From Coriolopsis trogii (taxonomy: Eukaryota; Basidiomycota; Agaricomycetes; Polyporales; Polyporaceae), in assembly GCA_020543525.1 (NCBI GenBank), contig JAHYIO010000039.1:2232001-2296000 (forward strand): a DNA stretch of 64,000 nt, given 5' to 3'. The position numbers were made by a program, and so were the translations under genes. Below the pieces are notes generated by a model that saw only the letters and a program-made list of their open reading frames with translations, had not been told where the DNA came from and did not search any database. This document shows, piece by piece, positions 59,342 through 64,000 of the stretch. Position 1 is the stretch's first letter. Each line of letters begins with the position of its first letter.

Positions 59342-60330
59342 AATCATGCCGATAATTTCTCAGAAGTCGTGCTCCGCGTTAGCTCCCATTGTATGCCCCT
59401 CATAGGTGCGGTTTCTCATGTTGCAACTCCCATAGTGGTTGAATGTCTGGTTGATGAACGGTCACATATCAATAGCGAGCCTTGAGTGGGAAACACATGC
59501 CCGGAGACCGGCATTCTGCTGCAGCTCGAGACTCCCAGATGATTGCCTGAGGACAGTGCGGCCCTGCCTGCAGTTCAGAGAGAAGTATCAAGTACAAGAG
59601 CTCCATTTGATGCATACCATGCGTATGAATGCGCACCAATGCATATGCAACAGTCAGCGTCGCCGACTACTCACGCAGGTGGCACATCCGGTTGACGACG
59701 TCTGTCGGTAGCCTGGTAATGCTGTTTGCTTGACTCTATAACACGTCATCTACTCACGTTCGTATTTACGTCGGCTGAATTGTTCCAGTAATGCGCGTTC
59801 ATTGTATGGGATTAAGCTTGATGCTCGACAGATGAAGTGAGCGTGAACATGGCTCTATGACTAGGCAGCATATGTTACGTAGGCCCATGTGGGAAACCAA
59901 CGAGCGCCCAGACCAGGGCGCTATCGGTGGTCAGAATCTTGGTTCTCGTTGTTCATTCATGTCCTCATCGACGACGACGAAGTCCATATTCTCATCGACA
60001 CGTTTTCTCGCGCCAGAGTACGCCTAGGTCACAAGGTCTGGTCAGGCTCGGCGGTCGATAATGCTTCGACCCATTTAGAGCCGTCTCTACCCTATCTAGC
60101 ATCGGAGGAGTCTCTGCTGACCTGGAGCTCGTCTTCTACGACTCTTTCGCATCAACATCTCACGTCTTTCTTTCGTATATCGCCACGACTTGGGCTATAC
60201 AAAGAACACCATGGGTTTCGCAAATGCCGACGAAGCTCTCAAGTTGCCTCATCATGCCGGGGCGGGAGGTATTTCACCCTACCTGGATGAGCCCCAACGT
60301 TCCCAATCGTCACAGAGCGTTCAGTACACT
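59342..60330. other. Intergenic, promoter of SGNH copy 2
   Basis: No supportable gene. CTATACAAAG at about 60192-60201, roughly 130 bp before the start codon, may be a TATA-like element. A 133-codon frame at 59.9-60.3 kb lacks domains and overlaps this promoter. Confidence 0.45.
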
Positions 60331-61845
60331 ATGAGACTCCTCCTGGTATCTCTCATTGTGACCCTCGGCACTCTGTCTGTACGGGCTCTGCGTCTTCGAC
60401 CTTACGCCTCGAGACAGGAACCAAACAACGGCATCCACCTCGCTGTTTCTCCCGTCTGCGGTCCGCTCTCTGGTAACATCTCCGACGTGAATGCAGGCAT
60501 CGATCTTACACGTATCAAGACTATCGTCGCATTCGGAGTAAGTACAGCCATACGGTCTCTGCGATGGTCGAGGTACTCAGACTAGATATGGGATCCAGGA
60601 CTCCTACACTGACGGGGGCCGTCAAGATGGAGGTCCGCTGCCACCGCCCGTTATTGTCCCACCGGACGCTGAAGCAGGAGGAAGATCTACGGACGGGAAG
60701 GTCTGGATTGAGGACATTGCGGATGATATCGGCGCGATACTCATGGATTACGCGGTGCGTATATATCTCTCCTGCGCGCATCCGCCTTCCTCACTTCCAT
60801 GGGCACTGTGCAGCAATCGGGCGCGTGCACTGACCTCAGTCTTTGGCCGAGTGCTATCAAGAAGGTAGACTTTATTGGTCAAAGTGAGTGTGTTCTTCCT
60901 ATTCGATTTATGACGCAACCTCTCCGCGTTGCCCCTGTCCTCCTTACTACGATGACGAATCAATCGACCATCCGATCCCCCTTTCTACTGTTCTCCGTGA
61001 AAGTCTTGAATCCAATCACAATTATCGTCACCTCGTTCAAGTTTGCATGTCTGTGAGGGAAGGAGGGGTTAGATTCGGCCCTTGATCTTTGCAAACGGTG
61101 ACCTAACAACAGGGCTACAGTGGCAACGTTCCTCAACCAGTCGAACGACCTCGATCCTGAGAGCACTCTCTACACCATCTTCTTTGGCATAAAGTGAGTC
61201 TAGCGATCATGTTGCAAGCTATGCTATCATTCATTGCGTGTCATCTTCAGCGACTTTGGCGACTCGAAAAGTGAGTCCTCTTGTAGATGACCTTTAGCAG
61301 ATTTGTCTCACACCAATGTAGCTGACGGCGAAGCGAACCTCCAAGCAGCCGCCCAAGTCATTCTCGCTCAGATGCGTATCCTCGCCTCTGCACCCATGAA
61401 CGCACGTTCCTTCCTCCTCGCCGACGTCTACGGTCTCGGGACACACACTCCAGCCGGGGACGCTATGGTACAGACAATATTCTCCGGGCTGAACGATCTC
61501 CACCAAGGCATCAACTCGACCGGAAAGGGAGAGGTGGTTGGTGAAGGTCCGAAACTGAACGTCGCGTTCGCTGAGTTCAGCCGTATCTGGGATGGGGTGC
61601 TCGGTCCAGATCCGGGCTTTCAAGCGTTCGGATATGTGAGTACCGACGCCTGCATTGTCGACTGCTCGATCGAGTTCTGCGGGACGGACGGGATGTGCGA
61701 CGATCCCGACCATTACTTCTACTATATACCTAGGTGAGCATCCTATTCGTACGTGGTTCGCAGGATACTCTAACTCGTGGTGGGTAGCCATCCGTCAAAA
61801 GAAGGCATGAGAATCATGGCAGACTATGTTAAAAAAGGTCCTTGA
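60331..61845 (+). CDS. Secreted SGNH/GDSL-type hydrolase (copy 2)
   Basis: Seven exons (60331-60537, 60599-60754, 60814-60883, 61121-61193, 61251-61270, 61322-61733, 61788-61845) encode 331 residues. The signal peptide is MRLLLVSLIVTLGTLSVRAL. VAFG is joined to DSYTDGG (nucleophile block), GINDFG carries the block III Asn, and DPDHYFYYIPS-HPSKEG carries the Asp/His pair. The first six exons have the same lengths as those of the copy at 7.2-8.6 kb, including a 20-nt exon; only the final exon differs (58 against 76 nt), giving the shorter end DYVKKGP. Intron 3 is long here (about 237 nt against 101). An esterase acting outside the cell on acylated carbohydrate or lipid is expected. All catalytic blocks are intact. 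Confidence 0.92.
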
Positions 61846-62827
61846 GCGATGCGTCGTCTAGGGAGGGGCTGATCAACTGTGAGTTATTCACTGCCGATGT
61901 CTTTCGCGATGATGACTGATTTTACGGGGATACAGGATGTAAGAGTAACGCATCGGGACAAATGCTGTATAGTATAACTGCGCCGCTGCTAGCGATGCAT
62001 GTCCCATGTTGGAATACGATCTTTCTCCCACCGTATCCCCGCTTCTGCTCCCGAGACCTGCCTCGGTCATAGCGCGTGCGTATGTCAGCTGATAGCAGAG
62101 ATGGCGAGGCGAGACGACCTTCCTTCCGAGGTTGTGTTCTGTCGTCTGAGCCTAGAGCTGAGGCGATGCGAGTTATTACCTCGATGCAGATATGGGCATC
62201 CGAGAAGAGATGCAAGGGCCCCTCGGGCTCATGTTGGCAAGCCGACTACCTCCGAATGGAAAGAAGACCGTCCACAGACATGGATCATCAAGCATCTTCC
62301 CAGCCACGATCTTCGAACCCGCATGCCATCCATGCTCGATTGGCACCTCTGTCTGTGCGGATGTTGCTACGAGACTGCGGCGTTGAGGTTGCGGGATGTA
62401 GATGCGGTACGTCCAGACTTGCTCTCCAGCACGTGTATGAATTCGACTCCGGGACCTGTAGTTCCAGATAAATATGTTCATGCGACTACTTCTGCCCGTG
62501 AAAGACATCATAGAACCACCGCTGACAGATACCTGTTTAGGTTCACGATCGCTTACCCAATCCCTGGTAACGTCGAAGCCTTCCCAAGCCGCGATAAAAT
62601 CGTAGCATGGTGCCATCCGTGTACCACCCCCACCTTTGGCCTCTGGCAGGCTGCTCGTATACCCCTGAACTTCGAGGTTTCTGGATAGTAGAGCCTAGGT
62701 GGGTTTGCTAGAGTTTCGATGTTGCGCCATACTGAGAAGATAATCTCAGCTCGAGGTTCCACTGTCCATCGAGCACCTTCCAAGCTTTCCGTTCATTACC
62801 AGATCACAGAGACGCCCACGCGGCGCC
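61846..62827. other. Intergenic, no supportable gene
   Basis: A 229-codon plus-strand frame (61999-62688) crosses this region. Its composition (Arg/His/Cys-rich, no motifs) and the competing frames on both strands do not support coding. Confidence 0.45.
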
Positions 62828-64000
62828 ATGGCTCCCTCCATTCTCGGTCGCTTGTACTTTTCACATTTCACCATCCCCTTTGTCGTTATCGCATACCTAT
62901 TCGGTCTTTGCATCATCGCGGCGTCCGCTGCTCCGACTGCCACACCGTTACACCTACACATCGATCAACCACCGGCACTCGTCCAATGCGCACCGCTAAC
63001 GACGACCTGGAGCGGGGGAGTCCCCCCATACGCTCTCGATGTGGTCATTATCACCGTCAGCACGGAGGCCACCTATCGCTTCGACGCGATCCAAGGAACG
63101 TCCTTCAACACCACCGCCAACGTCCCGTCTGGTGACGAAGTCGTCTTCCTCGTCTATGACAGCGCGGGGGCCCTGGCGCATACGGAACCTGTTTTAGTCC
63201 AGAAAGCTCTTTCCAGCAGCGACTGCCCAATTACCTTCGAAGTGACAGGAGGCGAAGTGTCAATGGCTCAAGGGCCGTACCCGTGGGACGAATACGACCG
63301 AACGTACTACACCAATGGCAATAGCACAAGCGCTGATCAGGGCGCAACGGACGGACCCAACGAAAACACAGTGAACACGGCGGCCGTTGTGGGTGCTACA
63401 ATCGCGGTTCTGGCCGTGGTAGTGGTCGTGGTCGTGCTCTGTCTTCTGTGGAGACGACGGCGTAAGGAGCGACGTGCATGGAAACTGAGGGTCAAAGGTA
63501 CGCTTTTCCTTTCCTTCCTCTTATGCAGCAACAGTTGTGCTCAATAGTCATGTGTCCGCGCCCCAGGCATCGTCGACGCCTTTCACGCTGCCGGTGGATC
63601 TGCCACGAACCTCGTGGTGGAGATTGGCGCTCAGAGGAGTAATGCGGAGAGGAGGGTGAGCAGCGCACGGAGCTCAATCGACTTGGAGGCGCGGAAGAAG
63701 CCGGACTCTGCTTTACACCCTGCTCAGACGACGTACGCTGTTTCTCTACCGACTACGGTCGCGACGCCCTCAAGCACAAGGACTCCTAAGCGCAAACCGG
63801 TTCCACGCCGGTCTGCGATTCCGGATATAACGGAGTCGAGTTCTCAGTTTCAGGATGTGTTGGGTACGTTCATCTTTCATATGCTTTGTTGCTGGAGCTG
63901 ATTGGGGGCATTAGTGATCGATGGTTCGGCCGGAAACGGTATGCATGCTGAGTAGCTCAGGCTCTAGCATGTGAGGCTCCTTGTGGCAACGATGCTCGTC
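62828..64000 (+). CDS. Single-pass membrane protein with Kre9-like ectodomain, runs off right edge
   Basis: Start at 62828, with an N-terminal hydrophobic leader (IPFVVIAYLFGLCIIAASAA). The ectodomain has VQCAPLTTTWSGGVPPYALD, a Kre9/Knh1-like opening comparable to TQCQPALITWEGG of copy A. It continues with VPSGDEVVFLVYDSAG. A Thr/Asn-rich stretch leads to the helix AAVVGATIAVLAVVVVVVVL and then WRRRRKERR. Exon 1 ends at 63497, just after the helix; exon 2 is 63567-63863 and exon 3 begins at 63915 (VIDGSAGN). The cytosolic tail (ARSSIDLEARKKPD, TPKRKPVPRRS) is incomplete, so it is unknown whether the DAGVRLAGG/PPPY signature follows. The product is a probable cell-wall-facing surface protein. 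Confidence 0.8.

Noticed and set aside
59889..60290. 133-codon plus frame before SGNH copy 2
   Set aside because: Occupies the promoter and leader of SGNH copy 2, has no domain and is not mirrored upstream of SGNH copy 1.
61999..62688. Plus-strand 229-codon frame between SGNH copy 2 and the right-edge gene
   Set aside because: No start context, leader or motif; Arg/His/Cys-rich composition; equally long competing minus frames.

Overview
The window is nuclear DNA of a filamentous basidiomycete, most likely an Agaricomycete and perhaps a polypore. The support is GC-rich coding sequence, introns mostly of 47-65 nt with GTRNGT donors and CAG/TAG acceptors, and families typical of that group: a DUF6535 membrane protein, a thaumatin-like protein, a Zn2Cys6 regulator, GH92 mannosidases, a DUF7025-type AAA ATPase and a stand-alone dsRNA-binding-domain protein. 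No ribosomal RNA, tRNA, intact transposon or CRISPR array was seen.

Left part (1-20 kb): a thaumatin-like gene cut by the left edge (-), a Kre9-like surface protein with a PPPY tail (+), a DUF6535 protein (-), an SGNH hydrolase (-), then a run of six minus-strand loci (9.2-19.7 kb). These six encode mucin-like single-pass membrane proteins, or tail fragments of them. They share a cytosolic signature: a DAG(V/L)(R/C)L(A/T)GG box, an acidic linker and a terminal PPxY motif. Ectodomains diverge while this tail is kept. One copy is tail-only. A small plus-strand gene at 11.6-12.1 kb has an in-frame TAG.

Middle (21-49 kb): a Zn2Cys6 regulator (-), then about 6.6 kb of GC-rich DNA with no supportable gene but several 7-bp microsatellites. 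Next come a GH92 alpha-mannosidase (-), an AAA ATPase (-), a 17-exon MFS transporter of the allantoate/nicotinate permease type (+) and a second GH92 gene (+).

Right part (49-64 kb): an 81-residue dsRNA-binding protein (+), a short-chain dehydrogenase (-), a PH-domain protein (-), another PPPY-tail membrane protein (+), a second SGNH hydrolase (+) and a Kre9-like membrane protein running off the right edge (+).

Two families are arranged symmetrically about a centre near 38.6 kb. The PY-tail to SGNH pair occurs near each end in inverted orientation, and the GH92 genes form a divergent pair inside it. This suggests a decayed inverted segmental duplication. Functionally, the window is rich in cell-surface and secreted proteins: mucin-like receptors or adhesins, a mannoside-trimming enzyme pair, carbohydrate or lipid esterases and a thaumatin-like protein. 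Any coordinated role is inference. Exon coordinates come from reading splice sites by eye; 5' ends of several PY-tail genes are unresolved.
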